Below the pieces are notes generated by a model. The model did not search any database. It worked only from the letters and a program-made list of their open reading frames with translations, and was not told where the DNA came from. From contig NZ_LZHG01000001.1 of the NCBI RefSeq assembly GCF_001690355.1, positions 1 to 64,000 on the forward strand: a stretch of DNA of 64,000 nt. Direction: 5' to 3'. The position numbers were made by a program, and so were the translations under genes. Positions 22,525 through 31,092 of this stretch are shown here, in pieces (positions within the stretch are counted from its first letter, which is position 1; each line of letters opens with the position of its first letter). Origin of the DNA: Gilliamella sp. Choc4-2 (GTDB lineage: Bacteria > Pseudomonadota > Gammaproteobacteria > Enterobacterales > Orbaceae).

Positions 22525-23463
22525 CTATATCCAAAAATAATGGACAACATGAAAAAAGATTGGCGCAGCAAAACAGATAGAATCAAAACGATCAAGTACA
22601 CCACCATGACCACCGATTAGCTTTCCCCAATCTTTTACACCTCTATCACGTTTAATGGCTGACATAACCAATCCCCCCAGAAACCCCAGCAACGTAAGCA
22701 TAAGTGAAATTAAGCCCGCTTGTATAAAGCTAAAAGGGGTTAACCAAAATAAACAAGCACCTATTAAACTTGCTGATAATATTCCACCAATAAATCCTTC
22801 AATGGTTTTAGATGGTGATAGATTAGGGCTAATTTTGCGTTTACCAAACAACTTACCAAACACGTATTGCAACACATCAGATAGTTCAACAACTAATACC
22901 AAATAGGCAATTAACAAAAGATTACGATCTTCATAATTATCAATAGGTAATATTAATATTGCTGGTACACAAGAAATGCTATAAACTGTAATCATTAACC
23001 CCCATTGCACTTCAGCAGTTCGTGCTAAAAAATTATCCGTTGACCCTGTTATTGCTGCTAAAATTGCTAATAATAAAAAACCATAAACAGGAATAAAGAT
23101 ACTAAACAACTCATACCATGACATAACCACTAAAATGTATTGCACTGGTAAAGCAATACAATAAGCAAATATCAATGCATAAAAATCATAACGATTGACA
23201 GAGGTTAAAATTAAAAATTCACGTAATGCAATACCTGATATCACAAAGAACAGAAAAATCACAGCTAATTTCCCTATCAAAAACGCAACACTGATAATTG
23301 CCACCATTACCCACCATGCGTTTATGCGAGTATTGAGATTATCAATTACACTATTTGGACTATTAAAACGCCTTTTTAGCAGCCAACCAATAGTTGATGC
23401 AATCATAAGAAAAATAGCAATACCGCTAAATAACAACAAAATATCACTTTGATAATTAAACAT
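22525..23463 (-). CDS. ynbB: CDP-diglyceride synthase family protein, YnbB-like
   Basis: A 312-residue, multi-helix membrane protein of the CdsA family, which activates phosphatidic acid with CTP. The family signature is present near the C-terminus: SPSKTIEGFIGG, then SAIKRDRGVKDWGKLIGGHGGVLDRFD. E. coli has a second CdsA-like protein, YnbB, in the ynbABCD cluster. Here the gene is last of a five-gene minus-strand group (27715 to 22525) together with YnbA-, YnbC- and YnbD-like proteins, which supports ynbB over the housekeeping cdsA. It starts 62 bases after the preceding gene. Confidence 0.85.
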   Translation of the reverse strand: MFNYQSDILLLFSGIAIFLMIASTIGWLLKRRFNSPNSVIDNLNTRINAWWVMVAIISVAFLIGKLAVIFLFFVISGIALREFLILTSVNRYDFYALIFAYCIALPVQYILVVMSWYELFSIFIPVYGFLLLAILAAITGSTDNFLARTAEVQWGLMITVYSISCVPAILILPIDNYEDRNLLLIAYLVLVVELSDVLQYVFGKLFGKRKISPNLSPSKTIEGFIGGILSASLIGACLFWLTPFSFIQAGLISLMLTLLGFLGGLVMSAIKRDRGVKDWGKLIGGHGGVLDRFDSICFAAPIFFHVVHYFWI

Positions 23464-23525
23464 TATTTATTATTTTCCTCTTATTATTTATTGTTTAATA
23501 TAAAGCTATTTTATTATCAAGTTTA

Positions 23526-24008
23526 TTAACAAACTTGAATAATACTACTAACCCATGCGTTTATTAACAATATGATTTGTATTACAAGCACAATAATTTG
23601 TTGCTTAAACAACCTTAATGTACCTTGTTGACGTGCAGTAATGGTTCTTGTTGGTAACTGGTCAGATTTAATTAAATGAAAAGTTACTAACGCATTATCT
23701 AATTCTATTAGTGTATTAGTTAGTTGTTCGTTACAGGTTACTAGATAATCAAACAACCGCTTGTCAAATTGGATACGCAAGAAGTAATAGAGGTTAATTA
23801 AACCAATAATAAAAGCCATAAAATAAAAAATAGTTAATGATAAAGGCCCATTAATTATCCCATTTGTTATTAAACCAAAGCATAAGGCTATAATGGTTAA
23901 TAGTAGTGAAAATAGGCCAATTGGTAAGCTAATAGCCAATAAGCTACAAAATGTCACCAGTGATATTTGAGACACTGTTACTATTTTGCATTCATCATGA
24001 TTTAACAT
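23526..24008 (-). CDS. Small membrane protein of unknown function in the ynb cluster
   Basis: I start at the ATG at 24008 (MLNHDECKIVTVSQ), preceded by AAGGGA, giving 160 residues; an upstream in-frame start would lie inside ynbD. Two hydrophobic segments follow residue about 15 (VTFCSLLAISLPIGLFSLLLTIIALCFGL and FYFMAFIIGLINLYYF), then a soluble part of about 60 residues, and a last hydrophobic segment near the C-terminus. The start overlaps the ynbD stop by 7 bases, so it is translationally coupled. E. coli ynbABCD has no counterpart that I recall. The family is not recognised; a role in the same lipid pathway is inferred from position only. Confidence 0.75.
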   Translation of the reverse strand: MLNHDECKIVTVSQISLVTFCSLLAISLPIGLFSLLLTIIALCFGLITNGIINGPLSLTIFYFMAFIIGLINLYYFLRIQFDKRLFDYLVTCNEQLTNTLIELDNALVTFHLIKSDQLPTRTITARQQGTLRLFKQQIIVLVIQIILLINAWVSSIIQVC

Positions 24009-25333
24009 GTCAATTCCCTTTTTACTATTTGTGAAAACCATTCAGATAATATTAACCGTTGCTTAGTGGTAATAACCGTATTACTCCGGCATGTTTTTAC
24101 CTTAGCTATTGCCTCATCTATACTTGATACTCTTTTAGTCAACACTAACCAAGCAATAATAGCTGTAGCACTGCGTGAATACCCCAAAGCACAACAGACT
24201 AATAATTTACCCTGCTTATTAAACTTTTCAATAGTTTCGGCTATTTGTTGACATTTTTCAATATTGAGTGGTGTCATATCCAATACAGGGATCAGTTTAT
24301 AATGGCTATTAAATTGGGTTATCGGTAATTCAGCACAAAGATCTACAATAAAAGTAAATTGATTTTCTAGCAATATTTTATTAGATGGTATGCGACCTAA
24401 ATAAACATTATCAGCAATTAAATCCATTGGATTATTTTTAAATGTCCATACCCGTGAATTAATCCACATAATAATAAAATAAGGCAAATATAAAATAGTA
24501 ACGACCAAATTAAAGTGCCCATTATCCTGTTTTTGAAAACCAACCACGCCAAATAATAAATAATTTAGAGATACTAGTAAAAATGCACCTGAAACCCATA
24601 ATAACCATAATGCCCAAGAAGAAAAGTAGATAGCAGAACAAAACGAGAATAAAAACAGTAAAAAATAGATACTACCCCACACATATTGTTTAGGTAACTG
24701 ATCAATTTTTATTGGCGATAAATGATTGTCTGGCCATAACCAGATACAAAAGCACCCCACCCAAAGCCCTGTCGGAATATCAAAAAAATGATGTTGCCAA
24801 GTGGTTAATACTGATAAGCCGATCAATAAGCACAAAATATTCAACATATAACGCCAAATTCCTCGAAAATAACTGGCGTAAAATTGCCACAAAATAACCA
24901 ATAAGGTAATGTGAAGTGATGGTGCTTGATTAAAGGGTTTATCAAACCCCATTAAGATATCAAATAATATCCCCGATAATCCATCTAATGCCGGGCGCTC
25001 AAAAGAAAATTTGAGCGGGAAGATCAAAAAACAGGTTATACAAATAATCTGAGCAGATAAAAGACGAAAACAGAGGATTTTTAGTGTTTGATAAGAACAA
25101 GCCAGCAAAATTGCAAGCCCATACATAAGGTCTATCGACCAATAAGGTATGATGGACCAAGGCCATAAAGGGATTAAACGTTCCCATTCAAAAACAATAC
25201 GACCTACATCGTTACGTGTAGAAGTAAACCAGTTAGCAAAATTATAGCTAATAAAAAAGAATATGGCCAAACTAATTAGCCATATTGATTTATAAGCAAT
25301 CAACTTATTAAACCGCCATTTTACGCTAATCAT
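24002..25333 (-). CDS. ynbD: YnbD-like fused PAP2 and dual-specificity phosphatase, membrane protein
   Basis: A 443-residue protein with two catalytic parts. The N-terminal membrane half is a PAP2-type lipid phosphatase: AYKSIW start, several helices, APSLHITLLVILW and TTWQHHFFDIPTGLWVG (the SxxxH...H...D pattern). The C-terminal soluble domain has the protein-tyrosine/dual-specificity signature VCCALGYSRSATAIIAW, i.e. C-x5-R. This matches E. coli YnbD in architecture and length (about 430). The expected substrates are phosphorylated lipids such as phosphatidyl(glycero)phosphates; that is inferred. It sits 6 bases downstream of ynbC. Confidence 0.85.
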   Translation of the reverse strand: MISVKWRFNKLIAYKSIWLISLAIFFFISYNFANWFTSTRNDVGRIVFEWERLIPLWPWSIIPYWSIDLMYGLAILLACSYQTLKILCFRLLSAQIICITCFLIFPLKFSFERPALDGLSGILFDILMGFDKPFNQAPSLHITLLVILWQFYASYFRGIWRYMLNILCLLIGLSVLTTWQHHFFDIPTGLWVGCFCIWLWPDNHLSPIKIDQLPKQYVWGSIYFLLFLFSFCSAIYFSSWALWLLWVSGAFLLVSLNYLLFGVVGFQKQDNGHFNLVVTILYLPYFIIMWINSRVWTFKNNPMDLIADNVYLGRIPSNKILLENQFTFIVDLCAELPITQFNSHYKLIPVLDMTPLNIEKCQQIAETIEKFNKQGKLLVCCALGYSRSATAIIAWLVLTKRVSSIDEAIAKVKTCRSNTVITTKQRLILSEWFSQIVKRELTC

Positions 25334-25339
25334 TATTAA

Positions 25340-27097
25340 TTATTTAATTCGTTGCGCAAGTGATACGGTAAAAATTCCCCATTTATCAATACGCATGGTT
25401 ATTTTTTTAAAACCAGCCGATGCAACTAATTGATCTATTTCAAGTTGAGTACGTCTTCTCATAATCCATGGTTTTCCATCACGATGAGATGTTAGTATCC
25501 TTGCTATAAGCTCTAACTGTGGATGCCATGGCTGGTTGGTATAAATTAAATATCCTCCTTCAGGCACAGACTCAGCAAGCCCTGCTAGAGAATCACGTAA
25601 CATCTGATTATCGCTAAACAGCTCATACAACCCAGAAACAACAGCTAATGTGGTGGTAGGTGACAATTGGGCTAATTGCTGTCGATTAAAAGCATCCCCT
25701 TTTTCAAAACGCACTATATCCGTTAAGCCTTTTTCTTCTATTAACGCTCTACCCTTTTGTACATTAATATCGCTGTAATCTCGTAATAATACAGAATTAG
25801 GCTTGTTAGAAATTTGATTAACTGTTTCTAAAATATAACGCCCGTGCCCTGCGGCTATATCAACAATATCCACAGAATAGTTCTGCGCATGTAACTTATC
25901 GATGGCTAATTTTAATAGTTCTTCAAGATGCACTTTACGCTGTCTAATTCCTCGCCAACCAATCGATTGAAGATAAATATAATCCAAAAAATGCCCAAGT
26001 TTTGATGTTCCTGATGGTTCATTACGATAAACGTAATCAAGTGTGCTTCCCGAATCAAATCCTGTATTAAATCCTAACTTGATTCCATCTGAGAGTTTAC
26101 TAGCATATTTTAAATTAGCTTTAATAAATCGCCAGTATAAAGTCTTAATCAAACCTGATGGCGGCAATGTTAAATTGTCGACCTCTTGCCTTGTGTATCC
26201 TATCAAATCAGCATTAGTTAATAATGGAACACATGGTTGGTTAGCAAAACAACCAATAATAAATCGTCTTGCATAATCAAGTGCTAATTTACGGTCTTTT
26301 TCACCAAAAGTGTCATGATAAAATCCAGGTAATATATGAAATTCTTTTTGTTCTGTACCTAAATTATTGTAAAACAGTTTTTGTTGTTTACGCTTGACAA
26401 CATAATCTGAACCTGAAACTAACAACTGTGTTGGTACAGTTATCGCATTTGCATCTTTAACAATACGATCCGACACTGCATATAAATCCAAAAGTAAGCG
26501 TACTGATATTGGTCGTGTTATTAACGGATCTTCTGTGAAAGATTGTACTCGATCAGCATCATGTGTCAACAAATTAGGTTTTACATAGCTATTAACAAAA
26601 AAGTTACCTTTCAAGTTATACAGTAATTTTAAACCTGGCACAGCTAATGGCACATACAATTTTATGTCAAAAGCTGGAGAGCCAAGTACTAAAGCACGAA
26701 TATTTGGCACATAATCATGTACCCATGCTGAAGCGATAACCGCACCCACACTTTGGGCTATAACAGCAATATCTTCTGGATTTATATCATAGCCATCTAT
26801 AATATGTTCAATAAAACAGTTTGCATCTTTAATTAAAGTTGCAAAATCAGGAGCATCACCTCGCTCACCTTCAGATTGACCGTTACCTCGGGCATCCCAA
26901 GCAAAGATATGATAATCGGGTAGATTTAATTCGTCAGCAAGATGTGCTACTCGCCCAGAGTGTTCATGACCACGATGAAAAAGAACAATTGCTCGCGAAG
27001 GTTTAGTATTGCTATCACTGTCAACTGCTGGCCAATAACGATAAAATAATTGGCAGCTATCATGGCTAATAAATGTTTTTTGTTGCTGTTGACGCAT
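25340..27097 (-). CDS. ynbC: YnbC-like alpha/beta hydrolase fused to a methyltransferase
   Basis: A 585-residue two-domain protein, the length of E. coli YnbC. The N-terminal alpha/beta-hydrolase domain (about 1-285) has FHRGHEHSGR, WDARGNGQSEG, the nucleophile in VIAQSVGAV (Ser116), and Asp231 (VSGSDY) and His261 (PGFYHDTFG) completing the triad. The C-terminal class I methyltransferase domain has the SAM-binding motif VDIVDIAAGHGRY (about 409-421). Monoacylglycerol-lipase-like proteins of this type act on lipid esters; the methylated product is unknown. It starts 9 bases after the ynbA stop, with a GGAG-type site. Confidence 0.87.
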   Translation of the reverse strand: MRQQQQKTFISHDSCQLFYRYWPAVDSDSNTKPSRAIVLFHRGHEHSGRVAHLADELNLPDYHIFAWDARGNGQSEGERGDAPDFATLIKDANCFIEHIIDGYDINPEDIAVIAQSVGAVIASAWVHDYVPNIRALVLGSPAFDIKLYVPLAVPGLKLLYNLKGNFFVNSYVKPNLLTHDADRVQSFTEDPLITRPISVRLLLDLYAVSDRIVKDANAITVPTQLLVSGSDYVVKRKQQKLFYNNLGTEQKEFHILPGFYHDTFGEKDRKLALDYARRFIIGCFANQPCVPLLTNADLIGYTRQEVDNLTLPPSGLIKTLYWRFIKANLKYASKLSDGIKLGFNTGFDSGSTLDYVYRNEPSGTSKLGHFLDYIYLQSIGWRGIRQRKVHLEELLKLAIDKLHAQNYSVDIVDIAAGHGRYILETVNQISNKPNSVLLRDYSDINVQKGRALIEEKGLTDIVRFEKGDAFNRQQLAQLSPTTTLAVVSGLYELFSDNQMLRDSLAGLAESVPEGGYLIYTNQPWHPQLELIARILTSHRDGKPWIMRRRTQLEIDQLVASAGFKKITMRIDKWGIFTVSLAQRIK

Positions 27098-27106
27098 ATT
27101 TTCTCC

Positions 27107-27715
27107 TTATGATTTTTGAGCGTCTAAAATCCCTTTTCGAATTCTATTAATAATGGTATAAATTAGCAAAATACTGATTATAGATAATAATATATTGATC
27201 CAATTTAAAGGTAATAAATAAGTTGCAATGGCTAGACTTATAGCCCCAAAAGCAAACGCTCGATCGCTTTTTCCCATTGGGCCGTCATACCGCCTTGAAA
27301 CACCGACCATAATACCTAACACGCCACTATATTCTGTTAATAATGACAATAAAATCACCAAAATGACTAAATCATTATTCACGACATCTATTGTCGTAAA
27401 AATAAATAATAATGCACTATCTGACACAACATCACAAATTTCATTTAAATAAGCACCCAAATTTGTTTGTTGGTTATATTCTTTTGCTAATATGCCATCA
27501 ATAGCATTGAGTGCCATACGAATAAACATCCATATTGGAACAAGGAAAAAAATCCATTGGTACGTAACTAATGCGCCAACAATTAAAGCAATCAAAATTG
27601 AACCAAAACAGGCGGTTAATGTTACCTGATTGGCGGTAATATTGGCCTTATAAAGAAAATTAGCATAAGGCCTAAGGATTGCTTGAAATTTTGGTTTTAA
27701 TTGATAAATTGACAA
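27107..27715 (-). CDS. ynbA: CDP-alcohol phosphatidyltransferase, YnbA-like
   Basis: A 202-residue integral membrane protein, first gene of the ynb-type operon. The CDP-alcohol phosphatidyltransferase motif DGxxAR-x8-Gx3Dx3D appears as DGILAKEYNQQTNLG then AYLNEICDVVSD: the arginine is lysine and the first aspartate of the Dx3D pair reads asparagine, although an additional aspartate follows. E. coli YnbA belongs to the same family. Such enzymes swap CMP on CDP-diacylglycerol for an alcohol. The altered motif may reflect a different substrate. Upstream is a 150-base AT-rich gap to queH. Confidence 0.82.
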   Translation of the reverse strand: MSIYQLKPKFQAILRPYANFLYKANITANQVTLTACFGSILIALIVGALVTYQWIFFLVPIWMFIRMALNAIDGILAKEYNQQTNLGAYLNEICDVVSDSALLFIFTTIDVVNNDLVILVILLSLLTEYSGVLGIMVGVSRRYDGPMGKSDRAFAFGAISLAIATYLLPLNWINILLSIISILLIYTIINRIRKGILDAQKS

Positions 27716-27863
27716 TATGCTAATACCCCCTCATTGCAAACACATAACTTATAGCTAATCTAATGAATTATAATAATATAAATTATAGATATAACTATTG
27801 AATAATTTTTGAGAATTGCGTGTTCATAAATAAACCTACCATGATTTTAATGTATCTTTATGC

Positions 27864-28583
27864 TTAAAGGTCTTTCTCTAATCCTTGTTTAGCAATAGCT
27901 ATCACACTTTTCAAATCGACACCTTGTGCTTTGGCAGCAAAAATACAACCACAATAGCATTGTCGATATACATCGTATTCTTTACAAAGTTCAATTGAGC
28001 GTTTATAACCATTATTCTTTTTAAAATCAGAAGGTAAATAATTCACTGAAAAAATCTCTTGGATTTCAAATCCAAGTTCATTTATCTTTTGGCTATTTTT
28101 TTTAGGGCTAAGCGTTAATGCACTAGCAAAATAATCGAATCCCAACTCTTGAGCTTTAATGGCTGCTAAATCTAAACGCATTTTGTAACAGATATGGCAA
28201 CGCTCGCCACCTTCGGGCTCATCACGCAAATGACCAACTTGTTTAATAAATTCTGCTGGCTGATAAGGCGCCTCTAAAAATTGCACATTATTGCCTGTTT
28301 TTTCGTTAAAGTCGGCGATAAATTTTTGCTGTACCACGCTACGATGCTCATATTCAACACGAGGATGAATATTTGAATTAGCAAAATAGATCGTAATATC
28401 GGCATATTGAGCTAAATATTCTAAAACATAAGTACTACACGGCGCACAGCAGCTATGAATCAATAATTTAGGACGAACTTCTTTCAATTGCCAATCGGCA
28501 ATCACATCTTTTAACACAGAATCATAATTGATTTTATTATGAGAGTTTAGTTTTTCGAGAATATCTTTGGCATTAATTAACAT
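27864..28583 (-). CDS. queH: Epoxyqueuosine reductase QueH
   Basis: Reduces epoxyqueuosine to queuosine in tRNA, the last step of Q synthesis. It is the non-B12 alternative to QueG. Seen: LLIHSCCAPCS with the paired cysteines, YFANSNIHPRVEYEHR, GGERCHICYKMRLD, SALTLSPKKNSQKIN and RQCYCGCIFA, giving the cysteine set for the Fe-S and metal centres. I start at the ATG at 28583 (MLINAKDILEKLN, 239 residues), since the more upstream frame is hydrophobic and unlike the family. No good ribosome-binding site is visible there, so the start is uncertain. Confidence 0.88.
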   Translation of the reverse strand: MLINAKDILEKLNSHNKINYDSVLKDVIADWQLKEVRPKLLIHSCCAPCSTYVLEYLAQYADITIYFANSNIHPRVEYEHRSVVQQKFIADFNEKTGNNVQFLEAPYQPAEFIKQVGHLRDEPEGGERCHICYKMRLDLAAIKAQELGFDYFASALTLSPKKNSQKINELGFEIQEIFSVNYLPSDFKKNNGYKRSIELCKEYDVYRQCYCGCIFAAKAQGVDLKSVIAIAKQGLEKDL

Positions 28584-29236
28584 GAGGACTAAATTTATAA
28601 TTTTGGTGGTTAAAGTCTTTTTAAGTGGATATATAATATAGCGATATATGCAACCATTCAAGATAAGCATAAAAATTTTAATGCTTCAACGTTCACATCA
28701 CTTAAAACATTTTATCATACAGAATTATTACTTTAATATTATCATTCTTATTAATGATGATGTGTTATTTGATAACTTTTAAAGTTTTCGATGAACCAAA
28801 TATATTTATTTTTATACGGTTACTTACAAAAATGTTAACTATTTTATATGGAAAGCAATGATTATTTTAAGGCAAATTATTCTATAAAAAAGAAACTTAA
28901 TAAATAGGATTTATAAAAAGTAAGTAAACTTATTTTTATAATTAATATAGTTTTTGTATATAGGTAGCATTGAAAATTATTTAAAACTCTTTTTGGTATT
29001 ATTTAACATGAAAAGGTTGATATAACTAATTTTATTTTACTTCACTTTAATTTTTGATTCATTTTTTGGGGTTAGTTTGTTTATGTTACCACTCCGCTTA
29101 GAGAGTACTAAAAATGTCAACTAAACCATGCAAGTTGTCTATAAAATAAATGAACGAGTGTCGAATAATTACTTTTCTATTTTTAGAAATTTACATTATT
29201 GAACAGATTTACAGAGCACTCTCTCAATAAGTAATT
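28584..29236. other. AT-rich intergenic region, nothing recognised
   Basis: About 650 bases between queH and the SMR pump gene. I find no open frame with a plausible start, no RNA gene and no clear hairpin terminator. Confidence 0.4.
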
Positions 29237-29569
29237 TTAATGCCCTGAGACCTTAGAAAACAGATTTATTATAATAACACCAAACATAATGAATCCCATG
29301 CCAATCATTGCAGCTAAATCCAAACTTTGTTTTAAGAAAATCCAAGCTATTAAACTAATAAGAACGATACCAATTCCTGACCAAATTGCATAAGCGATAC
29401 CTACTGGAATTGTTTTTAATGCTAAAGAAAGAATATAAAATGAAGCGCTATAGCCGATAATGGTTATAATCGAGAAAACAAGATTGGTAAAACCATTAGA
29501 TAATTTCAATGAAGAAGTTGCGATAACTTCACAAATAATTGCAAAAAAAAGAAGCAAATATGAATTCAT
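29237..29569 (-). CDS. Small multidrug resistance (SMR) efflux protein
   Basis: A 110-residue, four-helix proton-coupled exporter of cationic compounds, acting as a dimer in the inner membrane. Seen: the essential membrane glutamate in FAIICEVIATSSLKLSNGF (Glu14), AYAIWSGIGIVLISLIAW in the third-to-fourth helix region and a short polar C-terminus. The sequence is of the EmrE/QacE subgroup (YAIWSG.G) more than the SugE/Gdx guanidine exporters. It is monocistronic; the decayed phage integrase lies about 700 bases upstream of its start. Confidence 0.9.
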   Translation of the reverse strand: MNSYLLLFFAIICEVIATSSLKLSNGFTNLVFSIITIIGYSASFYILSLALKTIPVGIAYAIWSGIGIVLISLIAWIFLKQSLDLAAMIGMGFIMFGVIIINLFSKVSGH

Positions 29570-30287
29570 TTTTAATACCTATAATTACTTAAAATGCTAA
29601 TATAAATAATATCCAAAATATTACAGCATTTTGCAAAATTTTTAATTATCTAAACAAAAATTTCAATCGCTAATGATTAAAAATATCATATGCAATAAGT
29701 TGGCTATTAGTAAATGAAAGATACTGAAATACTTTGAATTTTTGAAATCAATACTACCATAACAATTTATCATAAATTTAAATAGACAAAATGATGGTTC
29801 ATAACATGCTTTTTTATTTATTAATCATAAAATAGAATTTCTTTTTTCTATTTTAAGCATATTTTTAATATCGATACACTTTCTATTTAATCTTATCATA
29901 TTTTTCTACTAAATATGATATTACATTAGAAGAAAATTCATCGTTGTAATATGCTAATCACGATTAATATATTGATTATCATATTAATTCTATTTCTAAA
30001 AATAAAATCATTTTCGCCAAATCATAACGGTTAAATCAAAGTCAAAAAATAAATACAAATGTATTAATACAATATAAACAAATTAATAACAAATTCTATC
30101 TAAATAATTTTTAAAAGATTCCATTTGATTTATTAAGCCTAAAAATTGCTATAATTAATTTTTAATTAGCTAATTTTTTATATTGATGACGAAACTAAAT
30201 ATCGTATTTTCTCACCAATAACACGTTACTAATTACACGTAAAATGTGGCAATTAGTTAATAAAAAATAGAAATTGGGCTAGGATAA
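29570..30287. other. AT-rich region between SMR gene and integrase remnant
   Basis: About 720 bases with no supported gene. The N-terminal two thirds of the integrase may once have lain here on the plus strand, but no similarity is left that I can read. Confidence 0.35.
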
Positions 30288-30812
30288 ATGAATGTAGTGA
30301 TATTTAGTTGTGCAGAGACAAATCTTCGACAAGCAAGAGGTTAGTGCAACCTCTTCCAAGTGTAACGTGGCACAATGTGAATCTTGTTAACCGTGTGGCA
30401 ACGGTAATAAATGATGATACAAAATCAGAGAGAACTAAGTTGTTACTGTTAAATCATGGTGCAATTGAATTGATACATAAATTACGATTTAAAAATAATT
30501 GTGAATAAGTTTTTACACGTAAACCCAAAACGCATTAATGATATTGATCAACCAGATCTTAGCAATACCTATGAACTATAGGGTATTGAAGATTTTACAT
30601 TCCATGATTTGAGCCACACTTGGTCAAGCTGGCACGTTCAAGTTAGTACACTATTATTTACGTTAAAAGTGCTTGCAGCGGAAATGTTGAAATGATAAAG
30701 AAATACACTCACTTGAATACTGATCATATGCTGGAGCTTGCCAAATAATGTCACATTCACGGCACAAAGTATAATTGACACTCATACACAGGACCACAAA
30801 CAACCTAAATAG
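30288..30812 (+). pseudogene. Remnant of a phage-type tyrosine recombinase (integrase)
   Basis: The catalytic half of an integrase can be followed through several frames: FSCAETNLRQARG (the F.L.TGLRQ.N region), then VTWHNVNLVNRVATVINDDTK and LLLLNHGAIELIHKLR, then KRINDIDQPDLSNTYEL, GIEDFTFHDLSHTWSSWHVQ (box II, normally HDLRHTWASW; the catalytic Arg is Ser) and finally MIKKYTHLNTDHMLELAK with the active-site tyrosine. Frameshifts and internal stops separate the pieces, so it is inactive. It ends about 20 bases from the 3' end of tRNA-Lys, a common phage attachment gene, which suggests an old integrated element. The N-terminal domain is missing. Confidence 0.88.
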
Positions 30813-30834
30813 CGTTGTAAAAGCAGGCATTTAA

Positions 30835-30910
30835 TGGTGGGTTGTGAGGGGATCGAACCCGCGACCAATTGATTAAGAGTCAACTGCTCTACCGACTGAG
30901 CTAACAACCC
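30835..30910 (-). tRNA. tRNA-Lys (anticodon CTT)
   Basis: The minus strand reads GGGTTGTTAGCTCAGTCGG ... ending in an encoded CCA, 76 nt. Acceptor GGGTTGT/ACAACCC pairs; the anticodon stem GTTGA/TCAAT encloses loop CTCTTAA, so the anticodon is CTT. E. coli lysine tRNAs all carry TTT, so this is a separate isoacceptor for AAG. An integrase remnant ends next to its 3' end. Confidence 0.95.
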
Positions 30911-31046
30911 ACAGAATTAATTCGGATCATTGTATATAAATCTATAATAAAATGCAAACTATCATTTGAATTAATTTTATCATTATAAAATTTTACTACC
31001 GATTTGTTTTTTATTTGAAGTGGAATTAACCACATGAATTAAAATA

Positions 31047-31081
31047 AAAATCTCTCAATAAGGTTATTATTGAGAGATTTT
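31047..31081 (-). terminator. Intrinsic terminator of the pepA-holC-valS operon
   Basis: Stem TCTCTCAATA (31051-31060) / TATTGAGAGA (31068-31077), extended by A/T pairs on both sides, loop of seven. On the minus strand it is followed by a T-rich run. It lies about 10 bases after the valS stop. Confidence 0.88.
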
Positions 31082-31092
31082 TTATAATCAAA

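Noticed and set aside
30308-30508. An apparently intact 66-residue ORF
   Set aside because: It is only one in-frame piece of the decayed integrase; recombinase sequence continues before and after it in other frames.
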